Counted from the stretch's first letter, positions 33,001 to 43,434 are shown. The stretch is 64,000 nucleotides of DNA from Agelas oroides (GCA_949130485.1 OX422184.1:17918324-17982323), one strand, 5' to 3'. Notes: generated from the sequence alone by a model not told the origin. Made by a program: numbers and translations.

Positions 33001-34547
33001 CAGAACTTCAAAGATATACAAACAGCTGCAGAATAATAAATGGATTAGGACAAATAACGCGTGATTCAAGCAGACAGTTTTGGGTTGGGTATCATAATCA
33101 ATCTGATGAGCTGATTCTCCACCCATACTGCCCATTTGACTATTGTGTTAATGATACTGTGGTCTTTCCTCTCAACAATACAGACACTCAGTGTGCTTAC
33201 AACAGGTCAGGCCTTTTGTGTGGAAAGTGGAAAGAGAGTTATAGTTTGGTACTAGGCACATCTCACTGCAAGCAGTGTACCAACAGCCATCTTGTCTTGC
33301 TCATCCCTTTCGCAGTGATGGGAGTAGTACTGGTCTTCTTGCTTTTTGTTTGCAAACTGACAGTGGCAGCAGGAATGCTCAATGGACTAGTGTTCTATGC
33401 CAACATAGTTGGAGTCCATCATACTATCTTTCTACCAGTGGAATCTACTGATGCTTTCTCAATCTTCATTGCATGGCTAAATCTCGACTTCGGTATTGAG
33501 ACATGTTTCTACAATGGAATGGATGCCTATAGCAAAACGTGGCTGCAGTTCGTGTTTCCTGTATATATCTGGTCGTTAGTAGGACTGATGATTCTTGTTA
33601 GCCATTTCTCACGCAGATTTGCAAGGCTGCTTGGTAACAACCCAGTTTCTGTGTTGGCAACACTCATCCTCTTCTCATACACAAAAATCCTCCGCACATT
33701 GATCACTGCTCTTTACATTACCTATCTTGAATACCCAACATATAACAAAATGGTGTGGCTATGCGATGCAAACATTGAGTATCTCAGTGGCAAACACATT
33801 CCACTTTTTATAGTGGCAGTTCTTGTCTTCCTCTTCCTCTTTCTTCCTTACACTCTCTTGCTTCTTTTTGGTCAGTGGCTGCAGGCCATATCACATCTGA
33901 GGCTTTTCTCATGGGTCAACAGTGCCAGGCTGAAAGCTTTCATGGATTCATACCAAGCTCCCTACAAAGCAAAACATCGCTATTGGCCTGGACTGCTGAT
34001 TGTGCTTCGCTTTGTTTTTCTTTTAGTGTTTGCTTTCAATACTCAAGAAGAACTTAGCATTAATCTGCTAGCAATTCTGGTGGGAACTGGCATCCTTGTA
34101 GTATGGGCAAGGGTCAGTGGGGGGGTCTACAGGAACTGGTGTCTAGAGGGCCTGGAAGGCTCCTTTGCTCTGAACTTGATCGTCTTAGCTGCTGCCACCT
34201 CCTATGTCAATCACTCGGGACGAAATCAGTTTGTAGTTGGGTATACCTCTGTCTCCATAGCATTTGCAACATTTGTTTGTATTCTGGCTTTTCAGCTGGC
34301 AAATGTGACTGGCATCACTCAATATCTAAATAGAAAGTGCCAACCTTTTAAAATAACAATTAGAAGTCTACACTCTGAAGCTGAAGTGAGGTCTCCTACT
34401 GGCTCCCTGCCTGATCGGCTGATAAACCCAGAGGATTATGAACCATCATTCTACATTCCTCAACAACATGCCACGGCTGACCCAACAGGAGCTAATGAAG
34501 GACAGCGAAGACTAACTCCTGTGTACACTTACGGTTCCATTAACTAG
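30091..34547 (+). CDS. Beta-helix (Pmp-like) multi-pass receptor, frameshifted by a 10-bp deletion
   Basis: A single coding exon of about 1,485 codons. It starts at ATGATG (30091) with a signal peptide (MYTTFVVLVAALLINTLSRC). Residues about 45-220 form an N-glycosylation-rich beta-helix start. From about 30765 to 32135 there are about 18 rungs of 26-28 residues of the type GGAIYT...L-FSGTNNFIKNSA, the Pmp/right-handed beta-helix pattern. A cysteine-rich stalk follows (CPPGFNISV, about 32950; CPFDYCVNDT; LCGKW), then about nine membrane spans between about 33285 and 34325 and a tail of about 70 residues. The frame changes at about 31022-31032, where one rung lacks 10 nt compared with its sister at 31476-31513. 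Before that the frame is open from 30019, and after it through to TAA at 34547. A GTG at 32229 is not a start. It is the paralogue of the minus-strand gene at 43435-47064. The multi-span module with FNLDFG-like, FYNGMD and PVSVLATLILFSYTK motifs is shared by both. The role is probably surface sensing or adhesion. As read, the product would stop in the ectodomain. Confidence 0.85.
30765..32135 (+). repeat. Coding tandem array of about 81-nt beta-helix rungs
   Basis: About 18 units of 78-84 nt share the pattern GG(T/A)GC(A/G)AT-TACACA ... AACAACTTCATCAACAACTC. Blocks of three or more units are duplicated together. The run from 30780 to 31010 closely resembles 31560-31790, and 31010-31085 resembles 31476-31560, so the array has grown by unequal exchange of multi-rung blocks. 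One unit carries the frame-disrupting 10-nt deletion, and the next unit is about 12 nt short in frame. Confidence 0.85.
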
Positions 34548-34952
34548 TTTTGTTCACCTCAATCAGCTGTAATAGTTTTCGTTAGGGACATCATTGCCCT
34601 AAACTAACATTGTGTGGTATGCTAATTTTTTTAGCTAAATCTTTTATACTTTACTACTTGAGTATGTATATTTGCTTGCCTGCTTGCAGTTTACAGTCAT
34701 TATATTTGCAGTTTAGCTGGTATACTGGCAAACATTGGTACTGTCAGTCAACAATGTTAGATGCAACGCTTCAGTATAGTGTGTGTAGGAGCAACAACCA
34801 ACCATTTTGGTGCATGAGCAGCAGTCACTTGCTATACACATTTAGTATGGCTGATCATGAATTGACTAACTTGTAACCAATGTTTTCAAATTTAATTTGA
34901 GCTTTAGGAACATGTGCAATTTTACTATATTATATACACTGTGTAGCATACC

Positions 34953-35052
34953 TAGCCTCGTACCCAGGCTCTCCCCGTGCGCAAATGAAAAATCTACCGC
35001 TTTTCTGTACTGCAAGCGACAGAAAGCTGGGCAGGACCTGGGAACAAGACTA
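34953..35052. mobile_element. Short TAGCCTCGTTCCCAGGC-family MITE
   Basis: 100 bp, beginning TAGCCTCGTACCCAGGCTCT and ending GGACCTGGGAACAAGACTA. The inner signature CTGTACTGCAAGCGACAGAA is shared with other members. Flanks TAGCATACC and TAACATACT agree at 7 of 9 positions, consistent with an aged 9-bp duplication. Confidence 0.7.
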
Positions 35053-35690
35053 TAACATACTTAGTTTCATATGTTTAGACTTCCATTTTTCACCTACACG
35101 AATTTCATTGTCTTCTTACCGTTATTTACCCACTTTTCCCTCCACTTTCACTCCTCTTCCTCACTCCTCCTCACTCCTTCCCCAAAACTGATTTCTCCAG
35201 CACTGTTACTTGCGGTACAGGTATAGTCCCCAGTGTCACTATGAGAGATGAGGGGAAGACATGCAGGTCACTTATGCATGTCCTCAGAAAGCGAATGCTA
35301 ATTCACTAGAGTTAACTTGGTAATAATCATATGATAACCAAAAATCTCACATGCACTGCAGCCTCGTTACGACTCCGAGTTTTTCATTGCTTGCAGTAGG
35401 AAAAAATGGAGGAGGAGATCTTGTCACTTGGCAATGACGACCCCTCCCCCTTCTGTCTACTTAGGTAGACTTAGGTAGACAGACGTGGGAGGGGCCCCTG
35501 ACTGAAAGAACACATTTCATTACATTTCACTCATGTGTTCTTTGTCCTGAACAACAAGCAGTAGGTTTTCAGCTTCACAAACATTCAGTACTACAATGCT
35601 TGGACATTAAAGGTTTCTGTGAGATTTTAACTGTGACCTGAACATGACTGTCACGTAACCTAACCAGAGGAGGGAAGACATAACGCCACA

Positions 35691-35991
35691 GCGACAATTA
35701 GTGTGCGCTGATGAATTCCAAGGGCAAGAAATATTAGCTGCAAAAAGTGCTCTAAGGATGAATTCACGATAGCTGATTTCTTTTTAGCCTCTAGCTTGTG
35801 ACTAACCTGGCATTGAACTGGCAACTTACAAGTTACAGCTGTGAGATGAGTCATAAAAATGAGCCAGACGGCTTCAGTTTTGTTGAAATATTCTATGTGT
35901 TCACCAAGACCTTGTTCATAAAGTTCTTCATGTAGCTTGTATCAATGATTTTTGCCCTTGGAATGTCATGCCCTTGAAAACTAATTGTCGC
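35691..35991. mobile_element. MITE family D, full-length copy
   Basis: About 301 bp. It begins GCGACAATTAG and ends CTAATTGTCGC, and carries a second inverted block (AATTCCAAGGGCAAGAA against TTTGCCCTTGGAATGTCA) just inside. Related copies occur at 62271-62556 and, partially, at 24566-24800. No target duplication could be assigned. Confidence 0.65.
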
Positions 35992-36360
35992 TATCGTATG
36001 ACCCTGTCCTGCCTCCTCTGTCACCTGACTACTGCTTCATTTGTACTGTGCCTTGGCCATGCATCCTTGAGGGAACACAACATCCAGGTATATACTATGT
36101 CATCCTTGAGTGAACAAAGCTCTACACATGTAGTATGCATTGTACACGAGCAAAGTAACCGCACCCCAAGATGCTCACAGAAGGTTAGTGCTGCAGGTTT
36201 ACCTTGGCTCGAACACTTTAGAGTTCAGTGCTATACATAGGTAAAATCTTTGATAATAGGCTTTAGGAAAAAAAGTTCACTGCTACTTAGCTACAAGACC
36301 TGAAGTAGAAGGCTTAAGAGATCAGGGTTTTGTGCAAATTTAGCTGAAAACGGAAGACTT

Positions 36361-37225
36361 AGAGGTATCTTCCCGCTTCGTCAATTCCCACTTTGTCAAT
36401 TCCTACTTTGTCAATTCCCATTTGGTCAACTTCCTACTTCGTCAATTCCCACTTTGTCAATTCCCATTTGGTCAATGTTGACAAAGTGGGAATTGACAAA
36501 GTGGGAAGTTGATGAAGTGGGAATTGATAAAGTGGGAATTGACAAAGTGGGAAGTTGATGAAGTGGGAATTGATAAAGTATATATTTTGAAAAAATGTGA
36601 TGCAGTCTATCTGAACTAGATGTTGGGATGCGGTTGACTGTGTGACGGATGTGCTGGCCATTATAAACAGCATGTACTGTGAAGAGCTGATAGAACAACT
36701 GTGGGCTGGCCATGAAAGTTCTATCTATAATGATGGTTTCAGCTTCGCAGAACTTCTCTAAATTGCCAACTGTTGCAAAGGGAACAAGGCGGTTTTGATA
36801 ATTTTGCCCAGTGTCCACTAGAAGGAAGTCCTCCTCACAGGCTGTTCGAGTCCACTCTCCCCTGAACTCAATCTCTTCTCGTATTTGAGACAATGTTGGA
36901 AACCTCTGAAGCCTGCTGCGATAGAGCAACGACTTAATTTTGGAAGGAAGACAAATTGACAGCTGTTTCATCACACCCAGGGGCACCATACAGTTTTGCC
37001 ATCTCCTGACAGTAGATTTGACTGATGCGCTAAGAAATTCACTGATCTATAACAGTGATTAGAAGTATATAAAATGGTAAATCTTCCCACTTCATCAACT
37101 TCCCACTTTGTCAATTCCCACTTTGTCAATTCCCACTTTGTCAACATTGACCAAATGGGAATTGACGAAGTAGGAATTGACAAAGTGGGAAGTTGACCAA
37201 ATGGGAATTGACGAAGTGGGAATAA
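36361..37225. mobile_element. Element with minisatellite inverted arms carrying a MULE fragment
   Basis: The left arm (about 36370-36580) and the right arm (about 37083-37222) consist of a 15-20-bp unit, GTCAATTCCCACTTT or its inverse AAAGTGGGAATTGAC. Each arm switches orientation at its own centre (GGTCAATGTTGACAA near 36470; CAACATTGACCAAATG near 37140). Between the arms lies a MULE transposase fragment. The host tandem unit is interrupted here (GAAGTAGAAGGCTTA... before and CTTAGAGTTCAGAGTTTTGT after) and can be aligned to the uninterrupted copies 2 and 3. Confidence 0.7.
36611..37022 (-). pseudogene. MULE (Mutator-like) transposase fragment
   Basis: The minus strand reads STVRRWQNCMVPLG, then RFPTLSQIREEIEFRGEWTR, then EEDFLLVDTGQNYQNRLV and TIIIDRTFMASPQLFYQLFT, VHAVYNGQHI. 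The order W-T-GE-FLL-DSG, then a catalytic Asp in DGTFK-AP-LFYQL-TIHA, is the N-terminal half of the MULE transposase domain as I recall it. Here DG is DR. The remaining catalytic residues and the zinc-finger parts are absent: the frame runs straight into the minisatellite arm. It is a captured or truncated fragment, not an active enzyme. Confidence 0.7.
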
Positions 37226-37428
37226 ACCGACTTAGAGTTCAGAGTTTTGTGGCTTCTTAAAAAAGCTTTACCCTCAAGGGAGGAGCCAGAGATCAGTTTA
37301 TCAATCGTGAATAGCAAGGCACGCCTTCACCTGCTTTACACTTGCGTATAACTCGCATAATATCAGCCCGAAGCACGGTAGCACGCTCAATACACACAAT
37401 GATTTTATACGTAGGTATATTGAACGTG

Positions 37429-37436
37429 TGACGTCA
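37429..37436. promoter_or_regulatory. CRE palindrome TGACGTCA, unit 1
   Basis: Perfect consensus cAMP-response element within GAACGTGTGACGTCACGTAA, at the same place in the repeat unit as in units 2 and 3. No transcript is demonstrated. Confidence 0.45.
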
Positions 37437-38000
37437 CGTAAGCTGAAAAATCGCTTCGGGAGTCGCTGTGAGGGGTGACAGTGGTGTAGCTGGTGAAGGG
37501 AGAGTTGTTGGTGTACCAAAGTTTCATTCCTGGGGTAAGTGCACCTTGCCATTAACGAATATCAACTCAGATTGGATGTCCATAGCTTCATCTGCCCTGT
37601 GTATTATATTATATTAGTTATGTTATATTATCGAGCAAATTGACCGCACCCCAAGATGCTCATAGGATGTTAGTGCTGCAGGTTTACCTTGGCTCGAACA
37701 CTTTAGAGTTCAGTGCTATACATAGGTGAAATCTTTGATAATAGGCTTAGGAAACGAAGTTCACTGCTACTTAGCTACAAGACCTGAAGTAGAAAAAGCC
37801 TTAGAGTTCAGAGTTTTGTGGCTTCTTAAAAAAGCTTTACCCCCAAGGGAGGAGGCAGACATCAGTTTATCAATCGTGAATAGCAAGGTACGCCTTCACC
37901 TGCTTTATACTCGCGCGTTACGTGCGTAATACTAGCCCGGAGCACGGTGGCGCGCTCAATACACGTAGCAATGATTTTGTACGTAGGTATATTGAACGTG

Positions 38001-38008
38001 TGACGTCA
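38001..38008. promoter_or_regulatory. CRE palindrome TGACGTCA, unit 2
   Basis: Identical motif and context to unit 1. It is followed about 90 bp later by GGGGTAAGTG, which resembles a splice donor. Confidence 0.45.
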
Positions 38009-38580
38009 CGTAAGCTGAAAAATCGCTTCGGGAGTCGCTGTGAGGGGTGACAGTGGTGTAGCTGGTGAAGGGAGAGTTGTTGGTGTACCAAAGTTTCATT
38101 CATGGGGTAAGTGCACCATGCCATTAACGAATATCCACTCAGATTGGATGTCCAACGCTTCCTCTGGCCTGCGTATTAATTATTTATATATATTATATTA
38201 CGCGGGTGCTGTTGCATCTTGGGGTGTAACAAGCAAAGTAACCGCACCCCAATTATGCTCATAGGAGGTTAGTGCTGCAGGTTTACCTTGGCTCGAACAC
38301 TTTAGAGTTCAGTGCTATACGTTGGTAAAATGTTTGTTAGTAGGCTTTAGGAAAACAAAGTTCACTGCTATTAGAAGTAGAAAGCCTTAGAGTTCAGAGT
38401 TTTGTGGTTTCTTAAAAAAGCTTTACCCTCAAGGGAGGAGCCAGACATCAATTTATCAATCGTGAATAGCAAGGCACGCCTTCACCTGCTTTATACTCAC
38501 GCGTTACGTGCGTAATATTAGCTGGAAGCACAGTAGCGCGCTCAATACACGCAGTAATGATTTTATACGTAGGTATATTG

Positions 38581-38588
38581 TGACGTCA
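38581..38588. promoter_or_regulatory. CRE palindrome TGACGTCA, unit 3
   Basis: The motif is retained although the bases just upstream (GAACGTG) and downstream (AAGCTGAAAAATCG) have been lost in this unit. Confidence 0.45.
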
Positions 38589-38777
38589 CGTATGCGCTTC
38601 GGAAGTCGCTGTGAGGGGTGACGGTAGTGTAGCTGGTGAAGGGAGAGTTGTTGGTGTACCGAAGTTTCATTCATGGGGTAAGTGCACTATGCCGTTAACG
38701 AATATCAACTCAGATTGGATGTCCAACGCTTCCTGTGGCCTGCGTATTATATTATTTATTTATATTACGCAGGTCCT

Positions 38778-39782
38778 TTAAGGTGGCGGGGAAGTCTTTC
38801 GGCGGAGGTTGACGCAAACATAAACTTGGGTTACAGTCAGGACCAGGGTTACTCCTAGTTTCAGGGTTAGGGTTTGCTTTAGGGCAATCTTGCTTTGCCT
38901 AATTTTAAAAAGGGTTTTAGTGGCTCATTAATATATTCATGAACACAAAATTGCCACTCGATGGACGCATCTACACACTCACTGTAGGTAGCGTCCTAAC
39001 CACCAATGTATCTCAAATCAGTCTGTGCCAGCTTTTGTTCAGAGCTACTCTCAAAGTCAGGCTAGACTCATGTTTGTCACTACTCTTGGAATGGACAACT
39101 TTGACTGCACCAAAATGAATGCACATTTCAAAAAATTCACAGCTTGTCTACGGGAGGGGCTCATTCACGAGTGGAAGCAAGCATTACTAGCCCCACCTCT
39201 CCCCCTTATGTCGCTAAACAACTCACGGCTCTGTTCCACACACAACCACCGTTCAGCTCCCTTGGGTACCAGAGCGTAGCACCAACGATAAATTGCGTAT
39301 TAGCCCAGCCCAGCACTCGAGTGCTGTAGTGTCAGTAGCTGTGAGTAGTGCGTAATGCCTGCTTGTGAAAGCAAACTTGTGTCTAGAAGCAGCAGAAAGA
39401 CCACAGTGGCCAAGACTGTATTTGTTGAGTAGGCCCATGTCTCGCGGCCGTATGCCTAGTCTAGTTGGTGACCGTGGCCTCTACTAAACTCCTTTTTTTG
39501 TGTGTGTGTTTTTTTTTTTTTTCTTCAAGTCGATCTAAGCTTATCTTCAAAGTTCCGACCACCACATGAGGGGTTCCGCCAGGCCACATCTAACTAACTT
39601 AATGATTATTGGATGTCAATGCCGACAGGAAATGGGGAAAATCCCCAATTTTACAGACAGTGAACGGATGAAGACTCCCTAAACTGACTATTCGCTACAA
39701 TTTTAACAAAACAAAGAAGTCTATCAGCTTGGATTCTAGGTTGGTCGACCTTTGAAAGTAACACGGTTCTCTGCCACCTTAA
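38778..39782. mobile_element. Foldback element family B, about 1-kb copy bounded by TTAA
   Basis: It starts TTAAGGTGGCGGGGAAGTC and ends GGTTCTCTGCCACCTTAA. It corresponds to one half of the 2-kb copy at 15543-17554, from the telomere-like core (CAGGGTTAGGGTTTGC, 38860) to the outer end, including a T-run at about 39508-39521. The flank after the right TTAA is GTTGCATCTTGGGGTGTAA. The same flank joined directly to TTAA without an element occurs at 39815-39837. Confidence 0.82.
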
Positions 39783-41165
39783 GTTGCATCTTGGGGTGTA
39801 ATTACGCGGGGCCTTTAAGTTGCATCTTGGGGTGTAATAAGAGTGATATTTGTGAATGTCAGCCTGGTTGGTGAGAGAACAACACAAAGGTGTCAGCTGT
39901 AATGTCATTGGTCGAGTCGAGTTGAACCATGCGAACCTGATTGGCTGCAAGAAACTGTAGATTTGTTAGGAGTAATGATGGGAAGGCCTGTGTGTGTGGT
40001 GTGTGTATGTGTATGTGTGTGCATGAGTGTGTGTGTGCGTGTGTGTGTATGCATGTGAGAGAAATTAATTTTTAGCTGTCAAATTGACTAAAATAATCAC
40101 TCTTGTGATAACCAATCAATATCTGATAGCTACATATGTGTTATGGGCCTGTTGTGATGTGCAAAGTAGATGAGGAGGCCAAAATGGGAGTTCTTAAATA
40201 TAGAAGTGAAGTTGGCAGATGTTATCCTAATAATGTCACTTGTCCCAATGTGCTAATAGAATCTACACTAGCAGAAAGAGTAGGACAGGAGGTGAGTACA
40301 GTGGATTGACAACTAACTGTGAAGGTCCAGAATGTTGGATCACGAATAGCAGCAGACTCTGGACCACAATGTTCAGTCCCAAGTGCCACACCTAGCGTTG
40401 AAGTTCAATTTACAGCAAGTTTTGAAACACAAAAACTACAATCTACAATGATATTATGGGCTACATTAAACATTTTCATAGTTCGTAAAACAAATCTTCA
40501 ACACATACAAGAGTACATAGTAACTTGCTCCATGAGTGAAAGTATAGTTAGTGCTAAAAGAAAGAGTTGCATTTAATCTTGAAAGAGCACCCATGTCATA
40601 TTTATTGTGACTCGACGCTCTCGAAGCAAACAATTGGATGAACAATAACATACACTGGAGCTGCCAGCCTTCAAAGTCAAGTCCTGATGGCATATATACG
40701 AAACTCTCAACAGCACAATGTCACCGTGAGCATGATGTACATGTAGCTCACAATGTACATGTATCTCACAGTGTGTGCCACATTAGTTACATCTGTCTAC
40801 CCAAAGCAATCCTTCAGTGAAGTAGATATGTCAGGGCCATACATAACTTTTTCCATCTGGGGGGGCAATGTTATTAGGTGAAGTAGAGAACTTGGCCGGC
40901 TTGCAGTCGTTCACTCTAGGGGGTCTGGGGGCATGCTCCCCCAGGAAATTTTGGTGATTTTAGGTGTTCTGAGGCACATTCTGGTGCATTCTGAGGCATA
41001 CAGAGAAGCACACAGAGCTTCATCATTGCTTGCTGAGCTACTGGAACACTGGAAACCATCTCCATCGGCTAGGGTCTATACTATAGGTCTATTATCTATG
41101 CCTATACCATACTACTGGTATGCATGCACAAGTCAACGCATGCACAACACATGCATGCATAGCTT
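39783..41165. other. Non-coding stretch with GT-rich tract and dispersed repeats
   Basis: 39815-39818 is the empty TTAA site described with the family B element. 39980-40063 is an imperfect (GT)n tract. 40855-40945 is a G-run repeat related to 3120-3215. No gene is recognised. An 85-codon frame at 40319-40576 shows no domain. Confidence 0.5.
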
Positions 41166-41177
41166 ACTGGTCGTATA

Positions 41178-41305
41178 TATCATGATATTTAGCTATATAT
41201 CATGATATTTATTATATATCATGATATTTAGCTATATATCATGATATTTATTATTTAATATATATCATGATATTTAATATATATCATGATATATATATCA
41301 GTGAT
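41178..41305. repeat. AT-rich tandem palindromes
   Basis: Tandem copies of TATATATCATGATATTTAGC or TATTATATATCATGATATTT. Each contains the palindrome ATATCATGATAT, so the tract can form cruciforms. Confidence 0.8.
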
Positions 41306-41400
41306 GTTTGATGATATTTTTTACATATGACGCCCCATACAAAACCAAACAACAACACAACAACAAGACATAAACTACGAATACAACTAGTTATAAGTAA

Positions 41401-41961
41401 TTAGGTCTTAAGTTTTGACCTAGTTCTGGCAGCAACCAGAGTTGACTCTGAGCCCCAAGCACACTGAGGACCTTTTCCATCATTGCCATCCTCACTGTCT
41501 TCCCCTTCAGAAGACCCTTCAGTGGCAGGTGATGAGGTAGGTGTATGAAGGTTGGCTTGTAGATGGACAGGAAATCTCATTTTCCAACATGGAGGAAGAC
41601 GTGCCCTTCTTCTTCTACCTGTAACTTGTATCCATTGTTGTTCCTTCTCACTTTTCTTTTCATCATCAAGGGTAAGTGAGGGACTGCAAGTAGCAGAGGA
41701 AGCAGGCTTTACTCCTTGGGTGGCGTTATTTGGAGCTAATGTTGGACCAGATGTTGAAAGTACCCCAGGAGATATCTTGGGTGGCTCAGGAGTGAGCTTA
41801 TACATAGATTCAGTCACAGTTGGTACCATTTTTTGGCCTTTGCTCTTCTTCTTCTCTTTCTCTTCTTCTTTAGCTGGACTTGACTTTTCAAATCGGACGA
41901 GGACCAGAAGAAGCTGACAGAGAAAAGACCACCATAGACTTTGCAGTCCACATTGCTTCAT
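41401..41961 (-). CDS. Charged low-complexity open frame, hypothetical
   Basis: A 187-codon minus-strand frame. Residues about 25-45 are Lys/Glu-rich. The middle is Pro/Ser/Thr-rich (TPEPPKISPGVLSTSGP). QQWIQVTGRRRRARLPP follows and the C-terminus is acidic (EGSSEGEDSEDGND). The protein-like composition over a long stretch argues for real coding sequence, but the first about 20 codons read less well, so the true start may be in an upstream exon. It lies just downstream of the next entry on the same strand, in a different frame. The two may be parts of one gene or of a gag-like mobile-element protein. Confidence 0.4.
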   Translation of the reverse strand: MKQCGLQSLWWSFLCQLLLVLVRFEKSSPAKEEEKEKKKSKGQKMVPTVTESMYKLTPEPPKISPGVLSTSGPTLAPNNATQGVKPASSATCSPSLTLDDEKKSEKEQQWIQVTGRRRRARLPPCWKMRFPVHLQANLHTPTSSPATEGSSEGEDSEDGNDGKGPQCAWGSESTLVAARTRSKLKT

Positions 41962-42034
41962 TAAGCCTCAGACAAGTTTGCTGGAGCTGGAGACTTAGTG
42001 GCAGAGGGGACAGGGCTTCCTTCCTTGGCCATGA

Positions 42035-42352
42035 CTACTCATCAATCTGGATATCACTTGCGCCTCTAGTATGTCGCAGTCCCAAATCAAGAGCCATATT
42101 CCACAATCTCAGCCATCCACCGTTCTTTGCTACACCTGCAATCTGTGGGGCCTTCCCTACACACAACTCAATCCTCTTCTCTCTATCCAGCTGCCCAATC
42201 ACCTTTTTCACCTCCTTCATGCTGACTTTTTCTGCTTTTCCACCTAGGATTGTATCTGTGAAATGAGTCCCAAAACTCTCTTCTAGCTCCTTGCATTCCT
42301 TTACCATAAGACAATAAGTAACATTTTCGCTCCGCAAACTACTTTTCAGCAC
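42035..42352 (-). CDS. Hypothetical minus-strand frame upstream of the charged frame
   Basis: The 105-codon frame includes KECKELEESFGTHFTDTILG, then KVIGQLDREKRIELCVGKAP and GGWLRLWNMALDLGLRHTRG, with good helical composition. The last block resembles a segment (W-LWDLALD-G--GTR-L) that I associate with repeat-linked proteins of sponges and cnidarians, without knowing a function. Upstream, a 71-codon frame (42346-42561) overlaps it. Together with 41401-41961 this may be a decayed or spliced gene. Confidence 0.38.
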   Translation of the reverse strand: MLKSSLRSENVTYCLMVKECKELEESFGTHFTDTILGGKAEKVSMKEVKKVIGQLDREKRIELCVGKAPQIAGVAKNGGWLRLWNMALDLGLRHTRGASDIQIDE

Positions 42353-42561
42353 GAGCAGTGCAGTGTGGGCGAAGACGGCGAGAAGAGACGCTTGGGAGGA
42401 GTAGCTGGAACGTGAACGTTTACTGCACGAGGGCTGGAAGTTGTGAAGTGGCTACTTACCGAACGCGGAAGGCGGCAGAGATCCTCCAAGTTGAGTAGTT
42501 GATGGTGTTTATCGTGCGTAGCGACTTTCGACGCCTCTCCTCTTTGTGTAAGAACTATCAC

Positions 42562-43434
42562 GACAAGCCAGGCAGTGTGTCCAGAGTCATGCTAGCTGCA
42601 GACACGCATGATCCGTATAGTGTAATCTGGCAATGCACTGGTGAAGTCTTAGCTAGCCAAACGATGCTGCTTTGCGTTGCTCGCTCAGGCTCGCCCCACA
42701 ATGTTCTACATTTACACTAGTTAACTGGTTTCTTCCTGACATAGTTACATTTCTCATGCCACAGAGTGCTCAGATTATTTAGAGCTCGAGAAGGAATGTT
42801 CCAGAACATAGACAATAGACAGACAGGCAGACTCCAGAACAGCTGAATTTTTATTACAATAGGGAACATAAATTAAGACATGAGAATTCATTGCACTCAC
42901 AATTGTACTCCTGAGTACTGTAAACAAGTACAACAATACTCACATTCTACAGGAAGACAATGATTGATCTAAATACTATTCAAAGTGACCATGCAGTATG
43001 CAGGCATGACTCTACAGGAGATTCAGCTTAGCTAGCAGTATGTTGTGAGACTAGATTCAGCTATATAACGAAACTTGTGTAAACAATGCAGTACATTGCA
43101 CAACAGTGAAAAGTGGAGATAGCCATGATAATATTTATAAATGCAGACAAGCACATGTTAGTCTTTAATACGCGAACTAAACCTATGAAACAAAAAAAAA
43201 CACAGCTTATTAGCTACAATCGAACAAATTGTTTCTTCAGCCATTGAGACTTGTGTCACTAACTGAAACAATACAAGAAGAATTTAAATTTTATGCACAC
43301 ATAAAGAGATAACTGATGAGTAGATACAAGTTCTTTCAGCACAACTAGCCACAGTGCAAGAGTTCACATTCATGTACATAATGTAAGTTAGCATTTCAAC
43401 ATTAGTTCATACGGGTTTGTGCTTAGTTCCACAC
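42562..43434. other. Downstream region of the minus-strand receptor gene
   Basis: There is no gene. It should contain the 3-prime UTR of the gene ending at 43435. No single poly-A signal stands out. Confidence 0.4.

Larger units (their letters stand above)
34548..36150. other. Intergenic stretch with two MITEs
   Basis: There are no genes. Positions 34953-35052 and 35691-35991 are MITEs, listed separately. A short duplicated GACTTAGGTAGAC motif occurs at about 35458-35483. The 3-prime end of the plus-strand receptor transcript must lie in the first part, but I see no unambiguous AATAAA. Confidence 0.5.
36151..38775. repeat. Triplicated unit of about 0.55-0.6 kb; first copy split by an insertion
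   Basis: Copy 1 is 36151-36330 plus about 37222-37625, copy 2 about 37634-38195 and copy 3 about 38233-38775. Each starts GAGCAAAGTAACCGCACCCC or a variant. Each contains GCTCGAACACTTTAGAGTTC, TTCTTAAAAAAGCTTTACCC, a CRE palindrome and GAAGTCGCTGTGAGGGGTGA-like sequence, then a GGGGTAAGTGCAC motif and a TATATTATATTA tail. The tail motif GCATCTTGGGGTGTAA recurs at 38213, 39785 and 39821. Only copy 1 contains the minisatellite-armed element. Confidence 0.8.

Noticed and set aside
32229..34547. GTG at 32229 as the start of a separate 772-codon gene
   Set aside because: The frame is open and rung-coding far upstream to about 31030. There is no signal peptide at 32229, so it is the continuation of the frameshifted receptor.
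37301..38124. Repeated minus-strand frames starting MARCTYPRNE or MAWCTYPMNE as small genes
   Set aside because: They coincide with the CRE-bearing tandem unit, lose their frame in unit 3, and have no recognised domain.
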